Shown piece by piece: positions 21,881 through 34,729 of a DNA stretch of 64,000 bases. Origin of the DNA: Zymoseptoria tritici IPO323. Its lineage: Eukaryota > Ascomycota > Dothideomycetes > Mycosphaerellales > Mycosphaerellaceae. The notes under the pieces are model-generated. The model was not told the origin of the DNA. It saw nothing but the letters and a program-made list of their open reading frames with translations, and did not search any database. Within the stretch, counting starts at the first letter, position 1. Each line of letters starts with the position of its first letter. The stretch covers positions 1,612,001-1,676,000 of the forward strand of contig NC_018209.1 in assembly GCF_000219625.1 (NCBI RefSeq). The letters are read 5' to 3'. The position numbers and the translations under genes are program-made.

Positions 21881-24800
21881 TTAGCAGCAGGGTCGTCGCC
21901 GTAAGGTAATGCCGGCTCTTTATCCTTACTCTTAACACTTGCAAGCTATTTAGGGTTTAAGTCGCCGCGTGTTAGCTCTTCGAGCTTATTAACATGCTCG
22001 AGGTAGTCTATAAGGACTACCCGAAGCATGTCCCTAGACTATGTGCCTTGGAGCTCTGCCTCGTCTAGTTCTGTAATCTTGTAGGTACCGGTGTCTAGGC
22101 TTATACTTGTTACTCGGTAGGGCCCCTTCTATCGAAAGGATAGCTTCTCGTAGGTAGACTTTCGCTCGCCTCTTTTTAACAGTACGAGCTGCCCCTTCTT
22201 AAGCGGCTTATTGTCGACATTATAGTTTATATCCTAGTACTCCTTCTAGGCATTTCGTAGCCTGCGCTGCAGGGCGGTAACTTCTCTAACATCCTTCTTA
22301 GAGCAGAAGATCTGCCTTACTCGAGCGGCTAGCAAGTCTTCGGTCGTACGCACTATCTTCTAGTTAATCGTTTTCTAAGTGTCGTACCGCAGCTTAATAG
22401 GTAGGACAACATTAAATGCATAGAAAAGACTTGCCGGCGTACATCCCGTAGACCTGCGAACAGTAGTGCGGTCTGCCTATAGTGCTACGTAGAAAAAGGA
22501 TCTCCAGCCCTTTAGCTTGCCCTACGTGCACTTTAAGAGGACGTCTAGGATGTTAGGATGTCTACGCTTAACTAGACCGTTCGCTTTAGGGTAGTAGGCG
22601 GACACACGACTAAGGTTTGTATCTATTTAAGCCAGTAGTTAAGGCACATCGCTGTAGTTCTTAGGCCCTCTATTAAAGAAGATCCGGTTATAGGCTCTAG
22701 TGCGTAAAAAGACGTCTTTAAAAAGAAACTTCGCGACCTGCCTTAAGCTTATACCTTAATTCTGCCCCTTGTTTACGATCCTTCCTTCCGGCTATCTAGA
22801 GAGAGACTCCCTAGCTATAATAATGCTTCCGGAGCTATCGACATAAACGACGTCTACATGCCACGACTCGCCAACATAGCTGTTGTATCTTAGGTGCAGT
22901 TCCGACACACTCGCTAGTCCGGACGATTAAAGAAGATACTTAGGGCACTTTCCGACGAAATCTCGGACCTGCTTATATAGGCCCTACTAGTAATACCGAC
23001 AAGCGATCTTTATGTAGGTCCCTTTACGCCCTCTGTAGCTAGAGGTAGGGTCCCTATAGAGGGTACGGATAATCGACTTCTGCTTAGTCTCCTTGTCGAT
23101 AACTCTGCATAGCGGCTTGTTAATTCTTTTCTAATACTACAGGTAGCGCTCCCTAACTAGGTAGCGAGATGCCCGTTTCTTAAAGGCATACTAGCTGTTC
23201 CTGTTTACTCCTACCGGTCGTCGAAGGGTTAGGAGGTAGTATGTTATATCGCGGTAGAAGTCCGAGAGGAAGCTGTTAATACTGTTCCGAACAAGTTCCT
23301 CTTCCAGATTAGGGGTAATCTCTTCGGCCTCGATACGATTCGCGTACACTACATATAGCGTGCTGTTAATCATTTCTTCGTAGTCCTGCTTATGCTCCTT
23401 ATCGATGTTATCGGACTAAGTACGCGGTCGTCGAGACAGCGCATCTGCAGTACTGTACAGTCGGCTAGGAACATACTTTACATCGAAATTAAACAGTCGT
23501 ATCTATAAAAGCCACCTTGTTATTACTGCGTTAGGCAAGTCGGTTAGTAGTCGGTTTAACTAATAGACCAGAGTATTCGCATCTAGCTTAAGTAGGAAGT
23601 AAACACTGTAGAGATAGTGCTTCAGTTTCTTTAATGCCTTTAAAACACTAAGATACTTAAGCTTCCTAGCATCAAACTTTCGCTCGTTCGGCTTCTAGAT
23701 GCCGCTTTTATAACGAGATAGGTGTCTTGTCTTGTAGTTGTCGACATCTCGTTGCATAAGGACTGCTCCGAACCTATCCCCGGATGCATTAACAGCAAGG
23801 ATGATCTGTCCTCCTGAAACGTAGTCTATAGTCTTAAGAGCCGGTGTAGTAACGAGAGCCTTCTTTAATTTCTCTATCGATGCGTTATGCTCGGCAGTCT
23901 AATACTAGCACATATTAGGCTTTAGTAGATTATATAGCGGAGCTAATACCTGTGCATACTTCTTAATCTAGATGCGGAAGTACACGACTACGCCTAGGAA
24001 TACTCGAACCTCCTTAGGGTTGTCTAGAGCAGGCTACTCGGTGATCTTAACGACTCGTGCTTTATTAGGGTAACGGCTATGTACATTACAAACGTACCCG
24101 ACAATTAGTACCCCTGTCGAGAACTATCGCGACTTAAGAGCTAATATAGTAAGTCCGGCTCTCTTAATATCGGCAAGGACTACGTTAAGGTTCGTAACAT
24201 GTTTAGCAACCCAACGTCGGATGCCGGGCTCGGTTTCCTCGTTATCGTACGTAGTGCGTGGACCTTTAACTCTAATGTCGTCTAGAAAGGGGCGAGCTCG
24301 GTAATTCATGTGCTCCTAAAGGATAGTAGTTATAATCCTTTAGAACTAAGCGACCGAATTCGTTCCGCCTATAGGAATACCTATATGCCTAAACAGCCCG
24401 AGCAGTGTGTAAAAGGAGGTAAGGTCCCGACAGTGCTCGGCTAGGGGTATTTAGTCGTATCTAGAGAAGAGGTCTATAAGCGAGGTAGTAGTGCACCCTG
24501 CGAAGTCTGCGGAAAAGGAGTCTGCGTCCGGTAGTATGTTAGCATCCCTTAGCGTAACACGGTTTACTTCTGTAGCTAAGTTAATAAGTCGGTACTTCTT
24601 CTCCTCCTTCTTTTCCTAGATACGCTCCCCTTCCGGCATAGGGTCCTTAGCTTTTAGTGGCTTTAGGTTGTCTAGCTTCTTTTGTACGATAAACTAGGGG
24701 TTCCGGTATGCACTATAGGATAGCTCGATTACTCTATTACGGGCTCGCTTACTAACTATCTATATTACTACCTTCTCGAGGGCTGCGGGGATAGGGAAGT

Positions 24801-26268
24801 TCTTGCACTGCTAGGCCTTGTGCGGAACCGTGCGGATCTCCACTAGTAGGGAAACATCTTCGTTAAGGCGACCGATATGTAAGAAATCCTAAGCAAGAGA
24901 CTTCTCTCGTCGGAAGAGACAGGTATGAAAAAGCTCGAGTTCTTTCGGCTTTAGTTCGATCGTAGTCTTAAAGCTGTTTATACGTTTAGGGGTAAGTCTC
25001 GAACCCTTCTCGATATCGGAAAACTTAGGGATAAGGTACTTATTGTCCTAGGGGTGCGTGCTCGGTGCGAGTTTGGCCTTATTTTTAAGACATCTCTGCC
25101 GCTAGTTAAAAGTACTACTAGGGGGCTTGCTGCTAGTGTTGTAAATACTACTATTAACGGGTCTAATCTTGTCCGCCTTGCGTTTGTATATAGTGTATGC
25201 ATTCGGAGCGGAGCCTGCCTCCTATTCTGTTTTACGCTAGAGGTAATTTAACTAGAGAATATCCGCCTACTTAATAAGTAGCGACGCTACTCGAGCTTGT
25301 AAGGTAGTTTCCTAGACTATATCCGAGGGATTAAGGGTGTATTTTGTCGAGGTAATAGTCCGGAACTCCTCCTAAGCCCTTACTTTATCTTAGGTGCTAA
25401 GGAAATGTTTGCTAGACCCGGGGTCTAGGAAAGGTTTCTAGTCGACTTCGACTAGTAGTCTCGTTCCGGACGACTATAAGTAATCCTCCGGATAGTTAAA
25501 TAATGCTACCGCGTTACCGGGGTGTCGGCAGCCTACTCGTTTCCCGACTCCTCGGGCTTAGTTGTATAAAATGCCTCGGTCGGACCGTACCTGTCTCCGT
25601 ATCCCTTAACTCTAGTAAAGGTAATCGTTGTTCTATCCGGTGTCGCGATCGTGCACTCGAGGGACCCGTCGTCGCAGTTTATAGATCTAAGCCGCACCTA
25701 TCTAGTCTATAGTCGGCCGAGAAGGAAAGGTGCAGTCTGTGTAACAAGAAAAGACGAGTAGGTAAGAACTCCTATAACCTCGATCGGTACCCGCTCTATA
25801 ATACCTAGGAAATCCGCACAGCTACTAACCGTATTTATCTGTATTAGCTAGCAGGTGCGTATGCTAACACCCGCTCGCTTTACCGTAGACCAGCCTATAA
25901 TGTTCCCTTTAGATCCCTCGTTAATTATAGTACGACGCTCCCTATATCGTTTTGGACCGACAATGTATTTTACAATAGGCGAAGGTACAATAACATAGTC
26001 CCGGTCGTTAAAGGACAACCTCGCGTCCTTAGGGTCTTCGTACAGATCCTGCATTAGTCTCGGGGGCATCGTAACATATAGCTCCTTAACTATAGGACCG
26101 AGGAAAGCAGGGTTATCGTCTTCTATCTCTTCTACGAACCTATTGCGTGCATAAAATCCAGAGGGCAGGATGTGCTTAGCGGTAGCACTGCTAAGTTTAA
26201 ACTCGACTCGCACCCTGTAAGAACGAAGCGGCTCGTCTATATCGTACTAGTATGCTGCAGTAGCAGCA
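21881..26268 (-). pseudogene. Gypsy-B Pol: RT, RNase H, integrase
   Basis: On the minus strand, an N-terminal part (about 26268-25780: SSATAKHILPSGFYARNRF, YVTMPPRLMQDLYEDP) continues directly from Gag once the LINE is removed. A poorly conserved segment with a hairpin (25406-25434) follows. RT spans about 24850-23900 (NPWFIVQKK, YRLINLATEVNR, MNYRARPFLDDIRVKGP, FLGVVVYFRIWIKKYAQ), RNase H about 23850-23450 (LAVNASGDRFGAVLMQRD, YVPSRLYSTADALSRRPRT) and integrase about 23200-21960 (GRKGTYIKIACRYYWWG, SWHVDVVYVDSSG, and a KKGQLVLLKRGERK C terminus). The RT active site reads FLDD. The frame is broken by TAG/TAA at Gln/Trp sites. No chromodomain was seen. Confidence 0.85.
25406..25434. repeat. 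Gypsy-B hairpin, copy 5 (between protease-like and RT parts)
   Basis: TGTTTGCTAGACCC and GGGTCTAGGAAAGG pair over 14 bp with mismatches at one end and essentially no loop. Confidence 0.7.
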
Positions 26269-26948
26269 ATGTTGTCCTCCTTAACGATGATCGACAGTCA
26301 CACCACAACACAACCAATACGCCGCTGATTCGGACGCCGTGTAGCCCGTTTGAAAGCCCTCGACGAGAGCTTTTATTCTAGCTATCAAACGCCTAATTTG
26401 GTCGAATTTTGAAAGAGCTAAAGGCCAAACAAGAGCAGTGTTCCCAGGATACACAAACATACACATACACATACACTTAGTTCTCTCTACACTAGAGTTA
26501 CCTGTTGTCCTACGCCGCCGAGAGAGGAAGCTAAAGGAGCAGTGTAGTTTAGTAAGGACGAATTTGCACCTCTAGGGATTAGAGTAGTAGTACTAGCTAT
26601 ATAGCTAGATACTCTATATAGAGTATAGGCCTACCTTTCCCTAGAGACAAAGGTTGTCCCGAACCTGCTACGGCTACCCGCAGAACGCCTCTAAAGCCTG
26701 CTATAAAGACGCACGTTGCTATAGGCTAGAGTACTTCCTAGAAGCAGAGGTATATTTATATATCTCTTCTCTCCTCTTTGAAGTATACCTTCTCCTATAC
26801 TCCTACTTTGTACAGTAGGGAGAAGAGTGCCCTAGTGTCGCAAGTAGGCTAGGACCCGAACGCGATTGGAAATAGAGACGAACAAGCAGCCCTCTCGGCG
26901 TAAGACTGCTAAGCCTCTTTTTAAACAACAAACAACAACAACAAGACA

Positions 26949-28080
26949 ATGTCTACCGAGACGGAAATGACAGACGCAGGTACCCCTCAGACTCCAAAAG
27001 CTACAGCTAGAGGGGACGAGGAAGTTACGTTTGAGTCTCTTAAAACCCGGACGTCGCCGAAGGAACTACTAAAAAGAACCGGCATTCCTTTCCTACCTAG
27101 GAAAAGGCAAAACCCCTTCGAATTTAGTAGCTCCCCGACTCGTAGCCCTTCTCTCGGAAAGAAATAAACACTCTCTCGCACGCCCGCGAACGAGAAGATC
27201 CTACAAGCCCGACAGCTACTAGTCGAAGCGGCAGGGGATCTAGGCGGGTTTCTAGAAGAACAAACCCGGGTTCTTAACCTTCTCGAAGTCTTTCGGCACT
27301 TTACCGAGCATATAGACTTTAGGACAACGTCCCAAATCCTCGTAAAGCAAGTCTCGAACCTAGAAACGATAATAAAGAAACTAGTAGCACAGGCGAAGAA
27401 GCCTACTTTCGCAGACGTTGTTAAGGGAGATAGCGGATCCGCTACCTCTACCTCTACCTCCTCGACAATAAAGACAATACAACAACAACAACAACAATAA
27501 TAACAATAGTAGACGACCGTCTCCCGGAGGGCTAGTAAGCCGAAAGAACAAGCAGAACCGATGCCTCTTATCCTTATACTAAAGGATAAAGAGAAGGAAC
27601 TCGACTAGATCGCAACCCGAGACAAAATTAACGACGCTCTTAAAGGCGAAGACTAAGAGCTAGCTGTCCTTGCGATAAAGAAATTATTTCGGGGTAACAT
27701 TGTCCTAAACTTTGCAACAGAGAAAGCCCGCTAACGAACGATCGATAGCCTTACTAAGGTTACCGATATCGTAGGCGAGGCATAGGTAATAGAGGACTCT
27801 CTCTAGCACAAGGTCGTAGTCTACGGCGTCTCGACCGCGAACTTTAACACGCTAACGGGCCTATAGGACATTTAACGAGAAATTAAGACCTTTAATAGAG
27901 GTCTTAAACTCGCAGGTACCCCGATTTGGCTAACAAACGAAGAGAGAAGAAGGACTCTTACTAGGGCGACAGTTCTAGTAGGTTTTGCTACTAAGGAGGA
28001 GGCAAAAAGGGCTATTTAAAACCGTCTATACGTAGGCGCGGACAGCCTAAGAGTCGAGAAGGCGAAGGATCGTATATAAC
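26949..28080 (+). pseudogene. LINE-A copy 1 ORF1 (Gag-like RNA-binding protein)
   Basis: ATG at 26949 follows an A/C-rich CAACAACAA leader. The frame runs with RIP stops: LLKRTGIPFLPRKRQNPF, LQARQLLVEAAGDLGGFLEE, a Ser/Thr and polyglutamine linker (CAACAA repeats partly turned to TAA/TAG at about 27478-27512), then an RRM-like half with ATVLVGFATKEEAKRAI and RVEKAKDRI. ORF1 proteins of this clade bind the element RNA (family knowledge). Copy 2 keeps CAA where this copy has TAA at the codon after GKK (27166). Confidence 0.75.
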
Positions 28081-28109
28081 AGAAAGGGAGGCCCCTAGAA
28101 CGTTCTATA

Positions 28110-31100
28110 TGTTAGAACACTCTCTACGGATCTTCTACGTTAATCTTAACCGATCTATCGAGGCTACAGAGTCTACCTTAGACGTCGCAGTTAAGCAGAA
28201 AGCCGACCTTCTACTAGTCTAGGAACCGTGGACTATAGAAGACCCGATAACAGGCTACAAAGAGACAAGATCTATCGCACACCGGGAGTACAACCAGCTA
28301 TTCCTAACGACTACGGATTCGACGATCCGGCTAAGAACAATGCTATATATTAGCATAAGACTTAACGTTAATATCTCTCCTATTTTATTAGACGACAGCG
28401 ACATACTTTCCTTTGTTATTTTAGATAAGAAGGGCAACAAGATCCAGATAGTTAATCTCTACAACGAGAAGGACCTTCGGGATACCGAGAACCCGCAAAA
28501 CCGACGAACAACAGAGAGAAGCCTCTACTCTCTACGCAACACGTTCCTTCTAAACACTCTACTAGTAGGAGACTTTAACCTTAGACACCCGTCCTAGGAT
28601 CCGAGGGGAAAGGATACTACTAGTGCCCGCGAATTTATAGAGTAGATAGAAGACTAGGGCTTTACTCTACGTAATACGATAGGTGTCGGGACCTTCTATA
28701 GGCCGCACCTAGACGCAGAGTCGGTCCTAGACCTTACGTTTACAAGAGGATCCTTATCTACGAAAGAAATCGACTAGAGAACGATTCCGACAGGCTTAGA
28801 CTATAAGGCTATATCTATAGACCTTACTAGCGCGCAAGATCGAGCCCAACAGAAGAAAGTAGTTCTAGATATAGCTTCCGCGGATTAGGAACTGTTTATA
28901 GATCTCCTAATAAGTAAGGCGACGTCTATTAACTATACGAACTCCTTCGACGACATTGCAGACTCCTTTACCTCGTGTATTACCGAATCGATGCGGGGAG
29001 CAATCCTAGAGAAAGTAGTATACGCCTGCGCAAAACCTTAGTGGAATAGAGAGCTACGCACGCTACGCCGCACAATGTCTAGAACATATAGACAGACCTT
29101 TACCTACGGACGCACGCCGACGCTAGACGAGAAAGAGGCGTATACGAAAGCGAGAAACGAGTACTTCCAAGCTATTAAAACAGCTAAGAAGAACTACTAG
29201 AACGCTTTCCTCGAAAAAGAAGACTCGAAATCTATCTTTAAAGCTATGTCCTATACTAGGAATAGCAGCCGAAGACAGATACCTACGATAAACAACGAAG
29301 ATTCTTTCGAGGGGAAATGTAAGGCCTTCTCCGAAGCCTTATTTCCGCGCCCTCCTGCCGAGGAACCTCTACCTAGCCGTTAGGAAGCGTATATAGCCGG
29401 GGATTAGGGCTGGACTACGCTAACCGAAGAGGAACTCGCTGCCGCCTATAGTATAAAGATAGTAAAAGGAAAAACGCCGGGCCTAGATAGTATTACGCAA
29501 GCTATTATTAGTAAAGCGTATAGCGCTATTCCTATTACCTTTCTATGTATATATAGGAGGCTACTCGACGAAGGACACTACCCCCGATGCTAGAAAGTTG
29601 CGATAGGCGCAGTTCTAGCAAAGCCGGGAAAACCAGACTATTCGGTCCCTAAGGCCTACCAAGTTATCTCTCTCCTAAACTGCCTTAGTAAGATTAGCGA
29701 GAGAATACTTGCAAAACGCCTAGGGATTATCGTAGAGACGAAGCCCCTTCTATACGACTCGTAGTTAGGAGGGCGAAAGAAGAAATCGGCTATCGATATA
29801 GTGCTTCTCTTAACAAACGAAATCGAGGAGAATCGAAGAAAGAAAAAGAAGACTTCGGTTATCTTCCTCGACGTAAGAGGAGTATACGACTACGTTACAA
29901 AGAACCGACTGTTAAGAATAATAATCCAGTTAAGGCTTCCGCATAGCCTTATACGTTAGGTTTAGTCGTTTATAAGCAATAGACGCCTATAAATAGCATT
30001 CGACGGATAGATACAGGAATTCCAGGACGTAGAGATCGGCGTTCCGTAAGGCAGCCCGATGTCTCCTATCCTCTTTCTTATCTATACGCGCGACATATTC
30101 TTCTCGCTACAAGGAGTTACTCCTAGTTCCTACGTCGACGACATTAGACTATCTACCTCGTCTACGTCCCTTAAGAAGAACTCTAAGGTACTAGAACGTA
30201 AGGCAAGAAGGCTAATAGACCTAGGAAAGAAGAACTCGATTGCTTTCGACCTAGCAAAGACAGACCTAGTACACTTCTCGAAAGGGAAAGGGTCCGATTG
30301 CCTAGTAATTCTTCTAAACGGCGATATTATTCGCCTAGCAAAGAAAGCGATAAGGTAGCTTGGGATTTAGCTAGATGCCGGTCTTACCTTTAAGGAGCAC
30401 ATTATAATAAGATCGGCATAAGCACAAGCGGCATTCTATCGATTAGAAAGACTAGCAAATACCGAACGCGGTCTATCTTCTATATCGTTAAGAAAGATCT
30501 ACCTAGCCTGCGTTACTATAATAGCAGACTACGGGGCCCCGGTTTAGTAGCGGTCGAAAAAGAGTATAAAACCTCTAGTATCTCTATAAAGTAAAGCTTG
30601 TAGAAAGATCCTAGGCGTTTTCCGTACCGCCCTAAACGTCCCGTCCGAAGTAGAGTTAAATCTCTTCCCCCCGGATCTACGCCTAGAGAGACAGTTAATT
30701 TTATACTCTCTACGCGTAGCAAAGCTACCCGAAAACCACCCTGTAAGACTCGCTATCTAAAGCGCGCCTTCGGATACGCGAGAAGTCCGATACGAGGACT
30801 CGAGAGAGATACTTCCGCAAAAACGACAGAGAATATAGATACAACTACTCTGTTATCGACTCCGACAATACAAGCATTTCGTAGAACACGAGAGGGCTAA
30901 CTACGCAAAAGACGATCTCTTTAGCGTCTGGAAAACCCGATACGAAATAGCAAGACAATAGGAGATTAACAAGGTACCTAGGAATACAAATAGCTACCTT
31001 AGTCGATTTCTATAGAGCTCGCTAGGAAAACATAGAATAGGAGGAAGACGTGCTTTAACTAGTGCCTTCTATACTATCCTATTAGGACACGGATACCTAA

Positions 31101-31440
31101 AGTCCTATCTCTACCGCTTTGGACACGTAACGACGCCAGACTGCCCTTGCGGACGACGAGAAACAGCAGAACACCTCGTATGTAGCTGCCCTATCTACGA
31201 TGTATTTAAGCTACTACCGCTACGATAAGCACAATCTCTACTAGAAATAGTAGAAGATAAGGAACTCCGGAAACACCTTACTACCTTTCTCTCGGATACA
31301 AAGATTGCTTCTAGGTCCTAGCACCTAGCAAGAGGCGAAGACGAGACCGTCTAGCCTACACTCCTTTTACCTTTCCTTATTTGTCTTTCTTTAAAGTCCT
31401 TCGATACTAGCTAGCTACTATCCTAGGCACGGGTCTTTCC
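28110..31440 (+). pseudogene. LINE-A copy 1 ORF2: AP endonuclease, RT, C-terminal zinc domain
   Basis: In order: an apurinic-type endonuclease (QKADLLLV...EPWTI, LLVGDFNLRHPS, DYKAISIDL), a KTAKKNYW-like linker, RT (VKGKTPGLDSI, VIFLDVRGVYDYV, the GVP-x-GSPMSPILFLIYT block with TAA at the Gln codon, then the active site SSYVDDIRLS), and a thumb with a C-terminal domain ending in a CPCGRRETAEHLVCSCPIY zinc motif. Nearly all interruptions are TAG or TAA at Gln/Trp codons. This layout places it in the Tad1-like group of fungal LINEs. Confidence 0.85.
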
Positions 31441-31567
31441 CTAAGGTTAAGAGATACGAGAGAACAACGATTGTACATAGATAGACTGCTGTCGCGAGAC
31501 AGCCGTCCTACATAGTTATAGACTCCTACAGGACGTAAATGGAACAAACAAACAAACAAACAAAACA

Positions 31568-34060
31568 ATAAGAAGTCCCCTAGCTACTATAGGCGAGGCA
31601 GCGAGAAGCTCCCTAATAGGGATATTAGACGGCTGCGCTAGTATCCTGTCGAGCAGCACTTTTTCTATGTTAAGCCGCTCTCGAAGGTAAATGTCCCTTC
31701 TCTGCGCACCCTTTCTAGTCGTAGTAGGCTTCTGGTTCTTCTTTTTCTTTAGTAGCGGGGGGTTAACGAAGCCCTAAGAAGGAGGGGTAGGATCTAGATC
31801 TATGCTTCTAGTAGGGTCCTAGGTCTGGCTGTCGTTTGCGGACTGCGGCTGGTTACCGGTGTTAAATGCACTATTACTAGTAAGAGTGCCCTATATCGAC
31901 TGCGAGCCTTCTTCGACTACCTTTATGTACTCTTCCGTGTTAGGGATCTTGCGGGCATCGATCTTAATAGACACTGTCTTCTTTAGCTTTACAACACGGC
32001 TAGTATTATTACTCGGCTTAGCGGCTGGCTCCTTTCCCTTAGTCGTGCTCGTTAGCCTAGTCGCAGCGTTCGCAGACAGAGAGTTAGTACGGATCTAATT
32101 TACATAGGGGGCACGAGGGTCTCGCTTATTAATATACACTAGATCCTTAGGAACCGCACTTCTAGCGACGATGTTGCACTAGTTTCTATTTATGTTCGTC
32201 GCTAGTGCGGGTCCTATAGGGGGGCCTAAGCCTTAGCCTAGGTGACTAGGTTAAGCTAGTAACGAGGGTACAGATGCTAAGGTCGGTAGAACAGGGCCAG
32301 GAACAAGTGCCGGGTTAAGAGGTGTACTCGGTACACGTGTCCGAGGAGCAAAAGCAGCTATAGGTAGTTTATAAGCTAGCTAGTACTTCTTAGCATCCTC
32401 GAGATTCGCATTAGCAGGCTAAGTAATAGCCCTTCCCTATGCTTTCTCGATAGCGGGAGCCATTATCCGGAGCTTAGGCTGATCCGGCTAGTTCCTGAAC
32501 TGCACCTTTCGTCTGTTAATATTACCTTCTCGTCCGATATACTACTTCTTTTTACTATCGCAGTATGTCTAGCCTGCACTTAGGAGGTAGTTTATGTACT
32601 TGCATTCGTAAACACTATAACCGGGTTTAAAGCAATAAAAGCATATATACTTAGAGGCTTCCTAGTAGAAGGGGTTCGAGCTGCTAGACGACTAATAGGG
32701 CACTAGTCTAGGTCTAGCGACATTGTACGAGTAGTACTCGGGAGAATTAGGGGTGTTATCGGTATGCAGCGTAGCTATGTAAGACTTCGGAAAGTCTCCC
32801 GGTAGATTAACAGCTATACGTGCACTTCTCTTAGCTCTTGTACGCTTAATCTTAGCAATAGTTATCTTAGAAAGCTTTTTAGATAAGTCCTCTATGTCCG
32901 GCAGCTTCTCTTTTAGTACGCGTAACGACTAGACTCTATCGTTCGAAGCATCTAGCTTTAGATACCTCTTCTTAGTCTAGTTAACAAGCTAGCTAGTAAC
33001 CTAGCTCTTGCCCTTGCCGTACAACTCCTAGTAAGCTATGCGGCTTGTAACGTACTTAAGTGTCGCATCGTACAATAGAGGAAGCTAAGTACAGGAGGCT
33101 AGGTTCGAGACGTCTACTTCGAGCTTGTTTATAATTTCCTGTCCTACCTCGGAGGGCAAGCCTTTAAGGAAGAGGTAGTATCGAGCAACTTCGTTGCACT
33201 GTTTAAGAGGTATCCTTTTTGAGACTGCTTTAAACGTTATAACGTACTAACGCAGGTTATCCTTCTGTCCGGAGATATCCCAGACTCTTTCCTTTGCGCA
33301 CAGCTCTTCGAGGAAAGGGAGGCTATACTTATATACCTAACTATTATAGTACCGATAGTAGGAAAGAGCCTCTTCCTTAAAAGCTTCGTAGTTTTCGCCG
33401 TCGAAGCCTAAAAGACTCTCGAGCTAAGCTCGAACATCTAGTACCAAGTGTCGAGCAGCAAGTCGGATCCTTTCCCTATTAGGAGTATATAATCCTTTAA
33501 AGTACGAATCGAAGAAGTCGGCCATAGTCTAGAAGAAAGTCGAAGTATCCTTGCCGTCGAAGGATAGAGTACTAGGCTCTTTAGGGAAGGGTACGCGACT
33601 ACAGTAAGTAGGGGCTCTGTTGTTGCGAGTAGCTGCGGTAAGGGTAGTAACAAGATCTGCGATGTTTATGTTAGTAGGCTAGGGAGCGGGAACTGTACTA
33701 TAGGTCGCTGTAGCAGCAATCCCTTCGGCTTAAGAGAGAGCCTTATTAGTCGACCCTTTAGTTAAATTAGTCGCAAAGCGAGCTAATAGAATCCTATTGC
33801 TATCGCGGAAGGCGCGAGCATCGGAAGGTGCCTAGATAGGGCTATTAGTTCCGGAAGCCTCGCCGGTGCTTAGGGTGTTACGGAGAATCTCCGAGGGAGT
33901 ATTAAGATAGCTACGACGGGAGGGTCCGTCCGGGCCGTTGTTAGGAGTGTTATTAGGAGATATCGTAATAGCAATATGCAGCTTAGTATCGCAAATAGGG
34001 AAATAGGAAGTAAGGAGTGCAGATGCGTGTTCGGAAGGCGTATAGGAAAAGGTTGGCAAG
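31568..34060 (-). pseudogene. Gypsy-B Gag
   Basis: The minus-strand frame begins near 34060 (LPTFSYTPSEHASALL) and runs to the LINE junction. It contains a Ty3/Gypsy-type Gag body (LSFDGKDTSTFF, MADFFDSYFKGLY, LGFDGENYEAFKEEALSYYR, LPFLEELCAKERVWDI) and a single zinc-knuckle remnant reading CFYCFKPGYSVYEC: the spacing is that of C-x2-C-x4-H-x4-C but the His codon is TAT, as expected from CAT by a CpA-to-TpA change. A Pro/Ala/Ser-rich linker follows (about 32100-32460 on the map). RIP stops are frequent. Confidence 0.8.
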
Positions 34061-34109
34061 TCGTCGTCGATACCGGGGCGGCGGGAGTAGGCTATTTAAA
34101 GCTCTCGAG

Positions 34110-34140
34110 GGTTTGCTAGACTATTAGTCTAGGAAACATT
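34110..34140. repeat. Gypsy-B hairpin, copy 6
   Basis: GTTTGCTAGAC and AGTCTAGGAAACAT arms around a short loop, just outside the Gag start. Confidence 0.65.
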
Positions 34141-34373
34141 GTTACTGCTAGTAGTGCACTACAGCTGATTATGCCGTTTATACATAGTCTAGGGCTATAT
34201 TCGATAGTCTCCTTAGTGCGGGCAGGGTGTAATCGTACGTTCTAGGCACGTAGGACGGCTAAGTATCTAGAAACTCGGGAATAAGGCGGGATCGCTTCTC
34301 GTACAGTATAGAAGAGTCCAGGGTAGGGAAATAAGGACTAGGGATGCGTCTAGGGTCTGTAGCTCGGTATCAT

Positions 34374-34413
34374 TTGTTTACCAGACCCTCTTCCTAATTT
34401 AGTCTAGGAAACA
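34374..34413. repeat. Gypsy-B hairpin, copy 7
   Basis: TGTTTACCAGACCC and AGTCTAGGAAACA arms around a loop of about 14 nt. Confidence 0.65.
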
Positions 34414-34729
34414 TCGCACCCTCGAAAGGTCGTACCTCTTAGACTATTCTAGCTAGCTAGGGCCGAGAACTATACATCGCATTCTCGTACCGAGAACCTA
34501 GTGTCGGTAGATCTAGGCAGGGCTTATGTGCTCCCTAGTTCTAGTGCAGGGTTCGTAGCGATATTATCTGCTATTGCCTCGGAAAGCAATACCGAGGAGC
34601 GGTCGGACGATCGGTGTAATAGGGCGACGTTTCTTAGGGTATTCGCGACGCCTACGCTATAATGGCTAGTCAGTCTCGTTTCTTATAGCCATTTAATCGA
34701 GAGTACGGGACAGCTTACGTAACTAAGTA

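Larger units (their letters stand above)
26269..31567 (+). mobile_element. LINE-A copy 1: Tad1-like non-LTR retrotransposon inserted in Gypsy-B
   Basis: The 5' end (CAATGTTGTCCTCC) and the AACA-repeat tail at the 3' end (about 31540-31567) are fixed by comparison with the inverted second copy at 53112-58414. It lies between Gypsy-B gag and pol. Removing it joins ELLAASPIVARGLLI to AATAAYWYDIDEPLRS in one frame, so the insertion split a single polyprotein. CAAT occurs at both junctions and may be a short target duplication. It carries ORF1 and ORF2 as annotated separately. Confidence 0.88.

Noticed and set aside
31540..31567. AACA repeats as an independent microsatellite
   Set aside because: The same tail ends LINE-A copy 2 at about 53118-53140, so it is the LINE 3' tail.
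6839..34060. Reassignment of TAG to Gln/Trp (alternative genetic code)
   Set aside because: The TAG codons occur only in repeats; host genes (EAF7, YVC1, PLA2) have none in frame and YVC1 ends at TAG. LTR pairs and LINE copies differ by the same CpA/TpG transitions, so RIP explains it.
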